NCBI RefSeq assembly: GCF_001636345.1
Contig: NZ_KV440945.1
Span: 896,975-960,974 of the forward strand
From: Cytobacillus gottheilii
GTDB taxonomy: Bacteria > Bacillota > Bacilli > Bacillales > Cytobacillaceae
Direction: 5' to 3'
DNA: 64,000 bases
Each line of letters starts with the position of its first letter. The first letter of the stretch is position 1. Both the position numbers and the translations under genes were made by a program. The notes beneath the pieces were generated by a model. It did not search any database and was not told the DNA's origin. It saw only the letters and a list, made by a program, of their open reading frames with translations. This document shows, piece after piece, positions 63,996 to 64,000 of this stretch.

Positions 63996-64000
63996 ACTTT

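Overview
The window comes from a low-GC, endospore-forming Bacillaceae chromosome. The support is a gerA-type spore germination operon, B. subtilis-like Zur, Fnr and ArsR/CstR signals, a THI-box upstream of thiC, BdbCD, an LtaS-family synthase, and a dispersed intergenic repeat typical of Bacillus relatives. The species cannot be named from sequence alone. Several genera close to Bacillus (for example Cytobacillus or Mesobacillus) would fit.

Region 1, about 1-16 kb, is accessory DNA. It opens with the end of an IS21 istB gene. An array of small exported or hypothetical genes follows, most of them separated by copies of one composite intergenic repeat. The array includes a probable secreted toxin with a candidate immunity gene on the minus strand, an ECF sigma factor with a DUF4871 partner, and a lipoprotein gene broken by one stop codon. 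Next comes a Tn7-like transposition module: TniQ, a TnsA-TnsB fusion now split by a frameshift, a frameshifted TnsC, and a second TniQ. The second TniQ is interrupted by another transposon (12109-15359) that encodes a DUF6431 protein (frameshifted), a DDE transposase and an ExeA-like ATPase. Both ends of that transposon carry repeats like TnsB binding sites. No CRISPR array was found.

Region 2, about 16-33.5 kb, is mostly chromosomal: an arsRBC operon, a universal stress protein, a resolvase-like protein that lacks the catalytic residues, an LtaS-family enzyme, and a zinc-starvation island with three Zur boxes (CobW GTPase, zinc-free ribosomal proteins S14, L31 and L33, an unknown 121-residue protein, and a decayed FAD enzyme). 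DoxX behind an Fnr box, a TPP riboswitch with thiC, a frameshifted lipoprotein, a diguanylate cyclase and bdbCD follow.

Region 3, about 33.5-45 kb, contains a DUF6944-type repetitive protein, about 1 kb of 52-bp tandem repeats, a NERD nuclease-like protein, an Fnr-linked torD-dmsABC operon for anaerobic respiration, a CoA-disulfide reductase/rhodanese with a persulfide sensor of the CstR type, and a membrane protein with a TlpA-like thioredoxin.

Region 4, about 45-64 kb, contains the germination receptor operon, an aldehyde dehydrogenase, a YcdB-like protein, a structured Bacillus repeat, DUF2087 and GIY-YIG proteins, an MFS pump, hflX followed by a dense cluster of DnaA-box-like sequences, a TetR-controlled ABC exporter, a GNAT enzyme, hemF (unexpected in this lineage), an MscS channel and a DUF296 protein.
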